Part shown: positions 17,108-26,116 of the stretch, piece by piece
How positions within the stretch are numbered: the stretch's first letter is position 1
Layout: each line of letters starts with the position of its first letter
Assembly: GCF_037992945.1 (NCBI RefSeq)
Contig: NZ_CP150304.1
Location: forward strand, 3,041,501 to 3,105,500
Direction: 5' to 3'
DNA from: Peribacillus sp. FSL E2-0218
GTDB taxonomy: Bacteria; Bacillota; Bacilli; Bacillales; DSM-1321
Length of the DNA: 64,000 nucleotides
The notes under the pieces: model-generated
Seen by the model: only the letters and a program-made list of their open reading frames with translations
Told to the model about the DNA's origin: nothing
Databases searched by the model: none
Position numbers and translations under genes: made by a program

Positions 17108-17614
17108 TCAGTATCCGTAATGCCTAGGTGGACAACACGGATTGTGCGGCTTTCCACAAATCAAGTTCTGGTTATAGCACTCATTCACCACGGATTGTGT
17201 ATGCGGGAAGTAATGCTTATACGTGTTCACATGTTTGTTGACCGTAGTAGTATGTGATGGATGAACGACAGGAATCACTGTGTTCGATACATTCGTATTG
17301 ACATATTGCTTGGTTGGGTTGACTTGGGCCGGAGCCATTTGAGATGGAAGTGTTTGTGTTGGGCCATATTGCATCGGTTGAGAATAAGCACCCATTACGT
17401 TGGAGTTATTATTGTTTGAAACGCCCATGACGTTGTTATTGTTCGATACGCCCATGACGTTGTTGTTGTTCGATACGCCCATGACGTTGTTGTTGTTCGA
17501 TACACCCATTACATTGGCGTTATTGTTGTTGTATGCGCCCATTACATTGGCGTTATTGTTGTTATATGCGCCCATTACATTGGAGTTATTTCCTCCACAA
17601 TTACGAAAATTCAT
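17108..17614 (-). CDS. cotD: CotD-type inner spore coat protein with Asn-rich repeats
   Basis: A 168-residue coat protein. The C-terminal half (about 110-168) has the CotD features: HPSHTTTVNKH, NTYKHYFPHTQSVVNE and a Cys/His/Pro-rich end with CGKPHNPCCPP. The N-terminal half is an array of NVMG(A/V)(Y/S)NNNN units, much longer than in B. subtilis CotD (75 residues). In B. subtilis CotD is an inner-coat component made late by SigK RNA polymerase in the mother cell. A CATAGTCTG sequence about 75 bases upstream resembles a SigK -10 element only weakly. Placed between mrfB and ypsA as in B. subtilis. Confidence 0.85.
   Translation of the reverse strand: MNFRNCGGNNSNVMGAYNNNNANVMGAYNNNNANVMGVSNNNNVMGVSNNNNVMGVSNNNNVMGVSNNNNSNVMGAYSQPMQYGPTQTLPSQMAPAQVNPTKQYVNTNVSNTVIPVVHPSHTTTVNKHVNTYKHYFPHTQSVVNECYNQNLICGKPHNPCCPPRHYGY
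17390..17590 (-). repeat. Tandem coding repeats in the CotD-like gene
   Basis: About seven copies of a unit of 27 to 33 bases, encoding NVMGVSNNN(N) or NVMGAYNNNNA. Copies of the 27-base unit around 17430-17510 are almost identical in DNA as well as protein, so the array may change length by slipped replication or recombination. Confidence 0.85.
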
Positions 17615-17617
17615 CTA

Positions 17618-18026
17618 AAATACGTCCCCTTTCGTCTGATAAGTTTAGTCTTACCATTACAGACTATGAAAAAAAGGGGAGACGTGTACTGATGAAATGA
17701 CCTATTTATGGGGAATAGGCAAAAAACTCTTTGTGACAAACACCACGTACACATCTTAAACTATGGTTAACCCTTAATCATTTCCATTAAGGTGATGCTT
17801 TTTCTTCTTATAAAAAGGAATAGAAACTGCCTTTTAGTGATGTAAACAAAACAATCGTTAAACAAAGGACAACAAAAAATAGGAATAAAGTCGTTTTATG
17901 CATTTCTCCGCTCCGCTTTCAAATTTAAATGATGCAGGGAGTGAAATCAATGTCTCGGCACTTCCACCCTCAGCTCTTCCCATTTTACACATAATAGTTG
18001 AAGGCTACAATATTTGTATTCTTTTT
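17618..18026. other. Intergenic stretch upstream of the coat gene
   Basis: About 410 AT-rich bases. It should contain the sporulation promoter of the CotD-like gene and the end of the mrfB transcript. I see no small gene with a ribosome site, and no clear terminator for mrfB; a weak stem CCTTAAT/ATTAAGG lies near 17772-17792. Confidence 0.45.
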
Positions 18027-19325
18027 TTACTCATTAATTGGCACTGCGGATTTTCTTGCACCATCGGCAAGATCCTTGGATTTTTCTTTCTGTTCCAGGC
18101 GGCGGATCCTTTTTTCCAGCTCGATTTGTTTTTTTTCGGCAGCGAGGCCCTGCCCTTTCGCCATCATCTCTTGTTGTGCAGCTACAGCGCATTCAAGTGC
18201 GGCAGGTATATCCTTGAATTGATGCTCGAAAAGTTTTGCACATTCTATTCTTGCCGCTACCCTTAATTGGACATTGCCCTTCAAGGCAACCTCTTTCCAA
18301 ATGTCCAGCGCTTCATTGTATTGTTTCTGCTTCTTTTTCTGAAAGGCTAGGGCGTGGCCAGCCATAATCCGTTCTTCTTCATTTCCTGCGACCAAGATTT
18401 TTTCATAGGCGTCCGCCGATTCTTGTTTCTTTCCTAGATAATCGAGCCAGCGTGCAATTTCCATGGACTCTTCCGTATATCCATCCATTTGGAGAATTTT
18501 CCGGGACAAATGGATATACAAAGTGATCAATGATAGCACATCCATTTCATTGTGCTTCATGATTCCGAATAAGATCTCGGGGTCTTTCCTCTCGACAAAA
18601 TCAAAATAAATCATCGGGGCCAAGTATCCAGGAATATCATCCAGCCGATGCACACCTAGAATATCCGTTTCCACTGCAGATAGCTTCACGCGTTCCAATT
18701 TATTTTTCCATAGCCTTCTGGAAGCATGGTATAAATCGAAATGCCCGAATTCCGGGAGTTTCGGAACATGTTCCTTTATCAAGGTATGCCTCGTTTTTAA
18801 CTGAGGCCAGTCAAATGACTTCCCATTATAAGTAACGAGCGTTTCATAATTAATGCTCTCAAGGAAGCTTTGATAAAGCGGTATTTCACTGCCTGGCTCC
18901 CGCAGGATATGTTGCTTCACGACTACCTCTTCCCCTTCAATGTAGGCATAACCGAGTAGAAAAATCGTATTGCCGGCACCGCCGCCGAGTCCGGTCGTTT
19001 CGGTATCGAAGAAGAAGAGCTCTTCACTTTTTCTTCCCTTGGTGGAAAGCGGATGCGAAAGCGGCGCTTGGTTCCATTCCCTCACGATCTTATTCAGTTC
19101 GGAAAAGGCATATATTCCATGTTTATGATCCAAAGGATAGCGGACCTCCCTAATGAAGCAATAGTCCCCATCGAAATGATAGGAAGCGGTATCGTTCTCC
19201 AACCATTTTTCAAGATAAGGAATGTCCTTGACGGCCTCGGCATTTTCAGCAATAGGGGGAGCATGCTTAACCGGCTCTATATTCATATGCTTTTTCATCC
19301 GGTTCAATTTATTTTTTAAAGACAT
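18027..19325 (-). CDS. mrfB: Mitomycin repair exonuclease MrfB (YprB)
   Basis: A 432-residue protein with a DEDD-type ribonuclease-H-like exonuclease domain. The metal-binding pair is Asp107 and Glu109 in FFFDTETTGLGGG; later acidic residues are in FGHFDLYHA and HNEMDVLSL. The last 130 residues are helical and TPR-like. In B. subtilis MrfB works with the helicase MrfA in repair of mitomycin-C damage, independent of UvrABC. The ATG at 19325 follows AAGGTG with six-base spacing. mrfA lies just upstream on the same strand with a gap of about 30 bases, so the pair forms an operon. Confidence 0.9.
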   Translation of the reverse strand: MSLKNKLNRMKKHMNIEPVKHAPPIAENAEAVKDIPYLEKWLENDTASYHFDGDYCFIREVRYPLDHKHGIYAFSELNKIVREWNQAPLSHPLSTKGRKSEELFFFDTETTGLGGGAGNTIFLLGYAYIEGEEVVVKQHILREPGSEIPLYQSFLESINYETLVTYNGKSFDWPQLKTRHTLIKEHVPKLPEFGHFDLYHASRRLWKNKLERVKLSAVETDILGVHRLDDIPGYLAPMIYFDFVERKDPEILFGIMKHNEMDVLSLITLYIHLSRKILQMDGYTEESMEIARWLDYLGKKQESADAYEKILVAGNEEERIMAGHALAFQKKKQKQYNEALDIWKEVALKGNVQLRVAARIECAKLFEHQFKDIPAALECAVAAQQEMMAKGQGLAAEKKQIELEKRIRRLEQKEKSKDLADGARKSAVPINE

Positions 19326-19357
19326 GACCAACACCTTCTTTCACCAATCACAGCACT

Positions 19358-21637
19358 CTATGATTGTTTTTCCTTACAAAATTGTCCCAATAACCTTTTG
19401 GCATCACTTTTAGCGGTTTTTGTTGCAGATTCCGTTCCAATACAGGAAGGACAGCCGCTATCACAAGAGCAATTTTCAATCATTGATATCGTTTCCTTAA
19501 GTATGAGCTCAGAATTTTCATAGACTTTATCACTCAAGCCAATCCCTCCTGGATAACTATCATAGATAAAAATCGTCGGTTTTTCATTGTGTGCCGCCTT
19601 AACCTGGGGATACACATGGATGTCATGGGGATCGCACATAACATAAAGCGGAATCATGCAATTAAGTGCATGGGAAGCACCTATCATTCCTTGCTCGATC
19701 CGGTTTTCGTCCCATTCAAATATGTCCGGCTCCATTGAAAGCATCGCTGAATTGGTATGTAATTCCATTTCAGGGAGGGTGATCGGGCCTGAGCCAATAT
19801 TTTCATGCGTCTCGAATTTGATCTTTTTGAAGATCGTCGGCATCGCCCGGATGGCCACATCACCAAAGGCCGCAGAGGTCGAAGCGAAAGTTCGCTGTTT
19901 ATCCACTTCCAATACAGACAGCTGCACAGCTAGGTTAGCATCCGTATAATAATCCACGTTGACTTCTCGTACAAATGCTTTCTTTTCTTCCCAATCCAGT
20001 TTTTCGACCTGAAACTGCGTGCCTTGGTGCAAATAGATCGCTTCGTCGTGAAGGAGGGTCATTGCACTGAATGTATCCATTTCTCCAATGACCTTATTGC
20101 CCGGGGCATTGGTTTGATCGATGATTACGACATTTTCCTGGGCAGCGGAACGAAGGCTGATATTGCTTGCAGGAAATGCATCGTTCATCCAATGCCATTT
20201 GTCTCCATTTTGATGCAATACCCTTTCTTCGGCAAGAAATTCCAACACCTCCATGATTTCTGCCTTTCCGAACGTGTCGCCTTTTTTAAACGGAAGCTCA
20301 TATGCCGCACACTTGACATGATCCACCAAGATCAAAAGGTTATCCGGATTGATTCTTGCCGTTTCCGGATTTCTGTTAAAGAAATAATCGGGATGCTGTA
20401 CGATATACTGATCAAGGGCACTGGAGCTTCCGACCATGATGATCAGCGCTTCACCATGCCTTCTGCCTGCGCGGCCGGCCTGTTGCCAGGCACTCGATAT
20501 CGAACCAGGATAACCGGTCATGATGCAAACTTGAAGCTGACCTATATCCACTCCCAGCTCCAGGGCATTTGTTGATATCACACCATATATGGAGCCGTCC
20601 CTCAAGCCTTGTTCAATTTCCCTGCGCTGAGTGGGAAGGTAGCCGCCACGGTAGCCCCTGATTGCTTTCGGCCCAAGCTGCTTCGATACAAGTTCCTGCA
20701 AATACGTCAGCAGGATTTCCACACGAACCCTGCTCCGGGCAAAGACGATCGTCTGAATTTTATTCTTCAAAAACTCATTCGCAAGCCTCCTGACCTCCAA
20801 AACCGCACTTCTTCTAATATTCAACGGTTTATTAACGATTGGCGGATTATAAAAGACAAAGTGTTTTTTTCCGCTCGGAGCCCCATTATTATCGACAAGG
20901 ACCATCGGTGTTTCCGTCAGCTCCACAGCCAACTCTTTTGGATTATTGATGGTTGCGGACGTACACACGAATACAGGATCGCTTCCATAAAACCTGCAGA
21001 TCCTCTTTAGCCTTCGAATGACATTTGCCGTATGACTCCCGAAAACACCCCGGTAAATATGAAGTTCATCGATGATCACGTACTTCAGGTTTTCAAAAAG
21101 GGAGACCCATTTCGTATGGTGCGGCAGGATTCCGGAATGAAGCATATCGGGATTGGTGATAACGATATGCCCAGCCTGACGGATTTTTTGCCTAATATTA
21201 GAGGGCGTATCCCCATCGTACGTATAGCTATTTATGTGGGCGTCCATTTCGTGGATCATTTCGTTCAATTCGCTTTTTTGATCGTAACTAAGCGCTTTTG
21301 TAGGAAAAATATAAAGCGCCCTCGCTTTTTCATCTTCCAGTATTTTTTGAAGGACCGGCAAATTATAGCATAGGGTTTTACCGGATGCCGTTGGCGTGAC
21401 CGCCACAAGGCTATTGCCGTTCACGGCATTTTCAAAAGCAGTTGCCTGGTGGGTATACAGCCCATTGATCCCTCTTTTGTTCAGTGCTTGTTTGATTTTC
21501 TCGTCCAACCGTTCAGGGAAAGGAACCTGCTTTGCCTCTTTTGCTTCAATCACTTGCCAATGTACGATATTTTCATTAAAACCCTCATTTGTTTTTAAAT
21601 CAGTGATGATCTCTTGTAAATTTTTTCGCAGTTTCAT
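19358..21637 (-). CDS. mrfA: Mitomycin repair helicase MrfA (YprA)
   Basis: A 759-residue superfamily 2 helicase. Motif I TPTASGKT is at 81-88, the DELH box near 191, motif VI QQAGRAGRR near 385, and a C-terminal DUF1998 zinc site with four cysteines, CSCDSGCPSC, near 732-741. B. subtilis MrfA is a 3'-5' helicase that unwinds damaged DNA for MrfB in interstrand-crosslink and mitomycin repair; all four zinc cysteines needed there are kept here. GAGGTGG lies before the ATG. mrfB follows directly. Confidence 0.93.
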   Translation of the reverse strand: MKLRKNLQEIITDLKTNEGFNENIVHWQVIEAKEAKQVPFPERLDEKIKQALNKRGINGLYTHQATAFENAVNGNSLVAVTPTASGKTLCYNLPVLQKILEDEKARALYIFPTKALSYDQKSELNEMIHEMDAHINSYTYDGDTPSNIRQKIRQAGHIVITNPDMLHSGILPHHTKWVSLFENLKYVIIDELHIYRGVFGSHTANVIRRLKRICRFYGSDPVFVCTSATINNPKELAVELTETPMVLVDNNGAPSGKKHFVFYNPPIVNKPLNIRRSAVLEVRRLANEFLKNKIQTIVFARSRVRVEILLTYLQELVSKQLGPKAIRGYRGGYLPTQRREIEQGLRDGSIYGVISTNALELGVDIGQLQVCIMTGYPGSISSAWQQAGRAGRRHGEALIIMVGSSSALDQYIVQHPDYFFNRNPETARINPDNLLILVDHVKCAAYELPFKKGDTFGKAEIMEVLEFLAEERVLHQNGDKWHWMNDAFPASNISLRSAAQENVVIIDQTNAPGNKVIGEMDTFSAMTLLHDEAIYLHQGTQFQVEKLDWEEKKAFVREVNVDYYTDANLAVQLSVLEVDKQRTFASTSAAFGDVAIRAMPTIFKKIKFETHENIGSGPITLPEMELHTNSAMLSMEPDIFEWDENRIEQGMIGASHALNCMIPLYVMCDPHDIHVYPQVKAAHNEKPTIFIYDSYPGGIGLSDKVYENSELILKETISMIENCSCDSGCPSCIGTESATKTAKSDAKRLLGQFCKEKQS

Positions 21638-21704
21638 ATATCCACCTCATATTCCTATTCTACCGAATGAACGTTCTATGCAAAAGGGAAACTATTTCCT
21701 TTTC

Positions 21705-21746
21705 AAAAAAAAAAAGCAGGAAACGGCAACATCCCGTTTCCTGCTC
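21705..21746 (-). terminator. Terminator after the alpha/beta hydrolase
   Basis: Twelve-base perfect stem AGCAGGAAACGG/CCGTTTCCTGCT followed on the minus strand by eleven T. Confidence 0.9.
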
Positions 21747-21759
21747 AGTCCATTGTACA

Positions 21760-22524
21760 TTAATTCGATTCCACAAACCGCCTGATTTCTTCAGCCAATC
21801 TCCTTGGAGTTTCAAGCATCCCCATATGTCCGCTTCCTTCAAGGGTCATTTCCTGAATATGACTGCCTTTAACTGAAAAAGTTTTTTCTGGAGTTATGAC
21901 TTTATCCTGCTCGCCTGCAACCAAAAGGACAGGCAGCTTCGTTTCTTTAAGCACGTGGTTCCTGTCCACCCTGTTCCTCATCGCATGGAGTGAGCCGATC
22001 GCTCCGCTTTCACTGGTTTTATATCCGATTTCCTTTGTTTGTTCAATGCGCGGGTCCTCGGAATGGGCGAACAGCTTCGGCACAAGACCATCAATGAAAG
22101 CAGGCACCCCTTTCGCTTCGATGGTTTCGATGGATTTTAATCGACCTTCCTTCCCAGCTGCATCATCTGGCAAAGCTGTGGAGTGAACCAATGAAAACCC
22201 ACACAATTTCCCAGGAAACCTTTCTGCAAACGCTAAGGTGATATAGCCGCCGAGGGAATGTCCAAACATATAAACCTGATCGATTTCCAGATTTCCCAAG
22301 ACCAATGCGATATCATTCGCCATATCATCTATGGAAAAAGATGCTGCAATCGGCTCACTTTCACCATGTCCCCGTAAATCGACAGCCACTATACGAAAAT
22401 CATCTTTTAATTTTGAGACGATATCATTCCAATATTCACGGCTTCCGCAAAAGCCATGGATAAATAGCAACGTTTTCGTTCCCTTCCCCGTATCTATGTA
22501 TGAAAGCTTGCTACTTTCTGCCAT
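21760..22524 (-). CDS. Alpha/beta-hydrolase
   Basis: A 254-residue single-domain hydrolase. The oxyanion motif HGFCGSREYW is at 23-32, the nucleophile Ser90 sits in GHSLGG, the acid is Asp207 (AGEQDKV) and the base His233 (SGHMGM). The substrate is not evident; the family covers esterases, lactonases and C-C hydrolases. It is a cytoplasmic protein with no signal sequence. TGAGGG upstream supports the ATG. It has its own terminator and is divergent from the small heat-shock gene. It is not part of the hpa pathway cluster. Confidence 0.85.
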   Translation of the reverse strand: MAESSKLSYIDTGKGTKTLLFIHGFCGSREYWNDIVSKLKDDFRIVAVDLRGHGESEPIAASFSIDDMANDIALVLGNLEIDQVYMFGHSLGGYITLAFAERFPGKLCGFSLVHSTALPDDAAGKEGRLKSIETIEAKGVPAFIDGLVPKLFAHSEDPRIEQTKEIGYKTSESGAIGSLHAMRNRVDRNHVLKETKLPVLLVAGEQDKVITPEKTFSVKGSHIQEMTLEGSGHMGMLETPRRLAEEIRRFVESN

Positions 22525-22664
22525 ATTAATCCCTCATTTCCAATTATATTCATTCCCTAACGTTATTCCCCATAGCTACCCATCTAAAACCCATCCTTGC
22601 ATTCACAAAACTTCAGCCCCTACATAGCCTATAGGCAAAGGAATTTTTAGGAAGGAGCACCGTG

Positions 22665-23126
22665 ATGACCTCTTCTGAAAAAAATAATAACAGGACGCGA
22701 ATCGAACCATTCACTCATTTCATCAATAAAATGGATCGGCTGTTTTCCGAAAGACCTCCCAAAGGCATGCTGCAATCTTTGGATGAATTCTTCGGTTCCA
22801 CAAAAGAACGGGGCTTTCCCGTTGATATTCAAGAATCGAATTCGGAATATATCCTGACAGCTACCCTGCCAGGCATTGCACGCAGCCATATATCGATTGA
22901 TGTCCTCACACAGGCTGTCACCATATCGGCGAGGCAGCCAGACAAACAGCATAAAAATCCTGGCACACACGGATTGTTTCAAAAGGAAGGCTCCACAGGA
23001 AACATGTCCCGCACCATTACCTTTCAAAAACCGATTGATGATGCACAGGTTACCGCACGACATCGTGATGGCATCCTCACACTGCACCTGCCCAAAATTA
23101 AAGGAAATCGAATTGAAATCAATTAG
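22665..23126 (+). CDS. Small heat-shock protein (Hsp20 / alpha-crystallin)
   Basis: About 153 residues with an alpha-crystallin domain from about 50 to the end: FPVDIQESNSEYILTATLPG opens it, and DGILTLHLPK closes it, the latter being the family A-x-x-x-G-x-L-x-x-x-x-P-type signature. The last residues EIN resemble the I-x-I tail that bridges subunits, but only one Ile is well placed. Such proteins hold unfolded clients for refolding. AAGGAG precedes GTG-ATG; the ATG at 22665 has the better seven-base spacing, the GTG at 22662 is an alternative. Some Bacillus paralogues (CotM, CotP) are spore coat proteins. Confidence 0.87.
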   Translation: MTSSEKNNNRTRIEPFTHFINKMDRLFSERPPKGMLQSLDEFFGSTKERGFPVDIQESNSEYILTATLPGIARSHISIDVLTQAVTISARQPDKQHKNPGTHGLFQKEGSTGNMSRTITFQKPIDDAQVTARHRDGILTLHLPKIKGNRIEIN

Positions 23127-23135
23127 GCAAATTTA

Positions 23136-23187
23136 AAGGCAGACTTAGGAAAGTGGCTGGATCACTTGTAAGTCTGCCTTTTCTTTA
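23136..23187. terminator. Bidirectional terminator, hsp20 / yppG
   Basis: Twelve-base perfect stem AAGGCAGACTTA/TAAGTCTGCCTT around a 21-base loop, between two convergent genes; followed by TTCTTT on the plus strand. Confidence 0.75.
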
Positions 23188-23195
23188 CTTGTCAT

Positions 23196-23870
23196 CTAAA
23201 CTTTAAAGAAGCCCCCTACTCCTTTTACCATTGAAGAAACTTGGGAAACCGTATTCATCATTTGTCCAGCTGTATTCATCATCTTCGTTATATCCATGGA
23301 GCCGTCTTGGGTTTTGAATTGGTTCATCACCGATTTGATGCCTGATGGCTGGGGCTTTTGCATGAATTGCTGCTTCGGATAAGGATTATGGGCCTGCTGC
23401 TGTCCTTGCGGCGGCCTTTTGGCTGGCAATAGCGGGTTAGCAAACGGGCTGAACGTTTGCTGCTGCGGATACTGATTGAACTGATTGGATTGCATTTGTG
23501 GGATGTATTGCATTTGCGGTGTCGGCTGCTGCATTTGCGGTGTCGGCTGCTGCATTTGCGGTGTCGGCTGCATTTGCGGCATCGGGGACATTGGCTGCAT
23601 GACACTGTTGCCCGGATGCTGCGCACTTGCAGGCATTGCCGGCTGCTGCAATTGTTGATACGGATGATAGGCCCCTTGTTGATAAGGATCATGATATGGC
23701 ATCATATATCCCTCCGAATTTTGGGGATATGGAGGAACGAAGGCTTCATGATTCTGTTCATGCTGCACGGGATACTGCATGGGCTGTTGGTATCCACCCC
23801 CATATTCCGGAAGCGAATGGGGGTACTGTCCTTGATTGGGGGGGACTTGGTTAAAACCGGATCTCATCAT
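23196..23870 (-). CDS. yppG: YppG-like Gln/Pro-rich protein
   Basis: About 224 residues, low complexity, rich in Gln, Pro, Tyr, Met and His, with three near-perfect copies of TPQMQQP in the middle. The only folded-looking part is the C-terminus, MNQFKTQDGSMDITKMMNTAGQ through SMVKGVGGFFKV, which is the conserved tail of the YppG family. The composition is that of spore-surface or exported structural proteins, but it has no signal sequence and the function is unknown. AGGAGGG lies upstream; starts possible at the ATG 23870 or a TTG at 23876. Position next to yppE agrees with B. subtilis. Confidence 0.75.
   Translation of the reverse strand: MMRSGFNQVPPNQGQYPHSLPEYGGGYQQPMQYPVQHEQNHEAFVPPYPQNSEGYMMPYHDPYQQGAYHPYQQLQQPAMPASAQHPGNSVMQPMSPMPQMQPTPQMQQPTPQMQQPTPQMQYIPQMQSNQFNQYPQQQTFSPFANPLLPAKRPPQGQQQAHNPYPKQQFMQKPQPSGIKSVMNQFKTQDGSMDITKMMNTAGQMMNTVSQVSSMVKGVGGFFKV
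23520..23590 (-). repeat. 24-base coding repeats in yppG
   Basis: Three to four direct copies of about 21-24 bases containing GGCTGCTGCATTTGCGGTGT on the plus strand, encoding Gln/Pro/Met units. Confidence 0.75.
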
Positions 23871-23949
23871 GTTCAATGAGCCCTCCTCTTTTTTCATTAC
23901 ATGGTTCTGATAATATATGAAAAAAGAGGCAATATAGTGTAGGTGTTTT

Positions 23950-24318
23950 TTATGATAAGATCCGTGCGATTTCCGCTTTTACATTATGCAAAATAAATTC
24001 GATGGATTGGACATGGCTTTTGAAGCGCTTATAGCTGGTCTTGGGGAAAAATGCCTGGACGGCTACATCGGAAAGATTATGGGCCGTTTGTTCAATTTGC
24101 TCGGGGAACAGGTGCCTGAATTCGATTTCCTTCATCCATTCCTTCATTCCAGTTTCCCATTCCATGCATGCTTCCCTTACCTGATCTGCAAATGGCTTAA
24201 CTTCCGAAAAAAAATCTTTTTCTTTTCCAGCCTCTCGTACTTCCTCATAGGTATCATTCGCATTTTCCGTATATTTTATTAATTGATCTGTTAATCGTTG
24301 CAGTTTTTCTTTTTCCAC
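23950..24318 (-). CDS. yppE: YppE-family helical protein (DUF1798)
   Basis: A 122-residue, highly charged, all-helical protein with no membrane span. Length and sequence (QLIKYTENANDTYEEVRE at the start; HNLSDVAVQAFFPKTSYKRFKSHVQSI late) fit the DUF1798 family, whose B. subtilis member YppE folds as a four-helix bundle. The function is unknown. It lies with yppG and a 90-residue gene on the same strand and may be co-transcribed with them. Confidence 0.82.
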   Translation of the reverse strand: MEKEKLQRLTDQLIKYTENANDTYEEVREAGKEKDFFSEVKPFADQVREACMEWETGMKEWMKEIEFRHLFPEQIEQTAHNLSDVAVQAFFPKTSYKRFKSHVQSIEFILHNVKAEIARILS

Positions 24319-24384
24319 AATGGATTCCTCCGTACATTTTCCCCTAAGTATAATCCAGATCCTGAAAAAATGAAATTCTGTAAC

Positions 24385-24657
24385 TCATACCTGCACTTCA
24401 GCCAAATAATTATGTTTATTCACCGATTTCTCCGTAACGAAAGAAAAGGAGCGGTCCTCCGCCGTATTCACCCAATAATCCTCGGCTTTCTCTATGGCCT
24501 CCTGGGCGTCATTCACTAATATATATTGTTCTGCCCATAATTTGCACCGTACTGTATTTACCGTTTCACCATATGAAAGTTCCAAGCGATCCAGGCTGGT
24601 ACTGATCTCAGCTATCATCCTCAATATTTCCTCTGTTGCTACACTTTTATTGACCAT
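24385..24657 (-). CDS. Small helical protein of unknown function (yppD position)
   Basis: A 90-residue protein beginning MVNKSVATEEILRM. It is mostly helical, with acidic stretches and two Trp, no signal sequence and no recognised domain. GGGAGG seven bases before the ATG at 24657 decides the start; an earlier ATG at 24672 has no ribosome site. Its place between the sspM-like gene and yppE is where B. subtilis carries yppD, so homology is possible, but I cannot confirm it from sequence. Confidence 0.65.
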   Translation of the reverse strand: MVNKSVATEEILRMIAEISTSLDRLELSYGETVNTVRCKLWAEQYILVNDAQEAIEKAEDYWVNTAEDRSFSFVTEKSVNKHNYLAEVQV

Positions 24658-24840
24658 GCTGATCCCTCCCATTCTTTACCTGTACTATTCTTGTTTTTAT
24701 CTTAAAGCCCTTCATGCCTGACAAAACTAGAAGCGAATCGGCAAAGAAAGTGTAATTCACTTAATTTATTATGCCCTTCGACAACAATGGCAGAATGAAG
24801 ATTGGACTTTTAAACAAAAATACAGATAGGAGGTGATTTC

Positions 24841-24954
24841 ATGCAGTCGAATGACAGCAAAGAGCAAGAGTACGAAAAACGACAAAAGCCGCCGTCAAAA
24901 AAAGCCGGGACCGGCAATCCGAAACTAAGCGGGAAAAACCACCCCTCTACGTAA
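24841..24954 (+). CDS. sspM: SspM-type small acid-soluble spore protein
   Basis: A 37-residue, very polar, Lys-rich protein: MQSNDSKEQEYEKR at the start, KKAGTGNPKLSGKNHPST at the end. A perfect AGGAGGTGA ribosome site lies seven bases before the ATG. Small size, KKAG near the middle and a C-terminal PST match, from memory, the minor spore protein SspM of B. subtilis, and the position beside yppC also agrees. Such proteins are made in the forespore, usually by SigG RNA polymerase; a GAATGA sequence near 24793 is a possible -35, but the -10 is poor. Too short for ordinary gene callers. Confidence 0.75.
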   Translation: MQSNDSKEQEYEKRQKPPSKKAGTGNPKLSGKNHPST

Positions 24955-24975
24955 CATATGATGAGTAGCACCACG

Positions 24976-25016
24976 AACAGGGAAGGCTTGATAACGATGC
25001 CTTCCCTGTTCACTTT
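24976..25016. terminator. Bidirectional terminator, sspM / yppC
   Basis: Twelve-base perfect stem AACAGGGAAGGC/GCCTTCCCTGTT between the two convergent genes. Confidence 0.75.
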
Positions 25017-25973
25017 CTAATGAAAGCCTAGCCACTCCTTCACCATTACGGCTGTGTGAAGTTGCTTCTGCTTATGGTCATACCATTCGCTCAATTGCGG
25101 ATTTTCTTCCCACTCCGGCTCAATCAACCAATCTTTTTTCACCCTTCTATACATATCCCACTGCTCTGTCTTCTCAATTTGATGGGAAATCACCGGATAT
25201 ACCTTCCGCAGCATCGGCGTTTCATGGCGCCTAGGTTTTTTTCGATATCGTTCATAATCATATCTTGCTCCGGTCGGCTCAGTCCTGCAGGAAAACTCAT
25301 GAAATTGCGAAAATAACTCTTTGGAAAACAGGAGTCCGGCCAACCTTTTCCCCAATTTGATCCTTTCATCGATATTTCTGAAATGAGACACGGATGAACC
25401 ATACAGCTTTCCGGTGCAGGTGGGAAATAGCACCGTGCTAAAATGCATCCAGTCCTGCAGGAAAAATAATAAAGAATGAAAAACGAATGATTGTTTTTTT
25501 ATGACCGGTTTTTCAATGATATTTTGTTCGTTTATGATGAGTGCCGTGACCAAGTTTTCACGATTTCCGCTTATCCAAAATGCATTCCATGCGTTTGTCA
25601 TGAATTGAGTGATGAAAAAAAAGCGACCTAAGTGAAACAAAGGGCGACGATATCTCGTCGAATAATGATAGAGAAGTAATTGCGGATAGGCGTCTTGAAA
25701 TATTCTCCAATTCGCTTCTTCATATGTCAGGAACAAATGCCGCCTGTACTTGCGGCCAAGCATCCGTGAGAACCAAACCCCTTCCAGATCACACATATTC
25801 CAGCCTGCATTCCTGGAGACCATCCCTGCCAGAAAAGACCATTGTATTTCAGGGTGTTCTCTAAAAAATTGTTCATATGCCTTGGTTCTTGATATATTAT
25901 CCCTATTCGCCTTTGCTGTTCGTACTTTTATCGAATGGAGCAATCGCTTTTCCGTCCCTGACAGATGCATCAT
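25017..25973 (-). CDS. yppC: YppC, DUF2515 family protein
   Basis: A 318-residue soluble protein rich in aromatic and basic residues. It matches the DUF2515 family in length and in segments such as EHPEIQWSFLAGMVSRNAGWNM and SVSHFRNIDERIKLGKRLAGLLFS. No catalytic motif is recognised and no function is known. In B. subtilis yppC is divergent from recU-ponA and related to sporulation genes around it; the same layout is seen here. ATG at 25973 or 25970; AAGGG about nine bases upstream. Confidence 0.85.
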   Translation of the reverse strand: MMHLSGTEKRLLHSIKVRTAKANRDNISRTKAYEQFFREHPEIQWSFLAGMVSRNAGWNMCDLEGVWFSRMLGRKYRRHLFLTYEEANWRIFQDAYPQLLLYHYSTRYRRPLFHLGRFFFITQFMTNAWNAFWISGNRENLVTALIINEQNIIEKPVIKKQSFVFHSLLFFLQDWMHFSTVLFPTCTGKLYGSSVSHFRNIDERIKLGKRLAGLLFSKELFSQFHEFSCRTEPTGARYDYERYRKKPRRHETPMLRKVYPVISHQIEKTEQWDMYRRVKKDWLIEPEWEENPQLSEWYDHKQKQLHTAVMVKEWLGFH

Positions 25974-26116
25974 ATGGAATCAGCCCTTCCCTGATCGTTT
26001 GAATTGTGGCATTTCATTGTACTTAAACCCTATCGTTCTAAGAAACAATTCTTTTTATTCACATTTTGGATTCTTTTTTTGCTAATATAGATAAGTGAAA
26101 AAAAGGAGGGGTAAAA

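Noticed and set aside
17390..17590. Regular repeats that could be taken for a CRISPR array
   Set aside because: The units are head-to-tail without unique spacers and keep the coding frame of a coat protein.
17400..17618. Plus-strand frame of Leu/Met/Pro repeats
   Set aside because: It is the antisense reading of the Asn-rich repeats of the CotD-like gene.
23457..23879. Plus-strand 140-codon frame rich in Leu, Arg and His
   Set aside because: Antisense of the repetitive yppG gene; no ribosome site.
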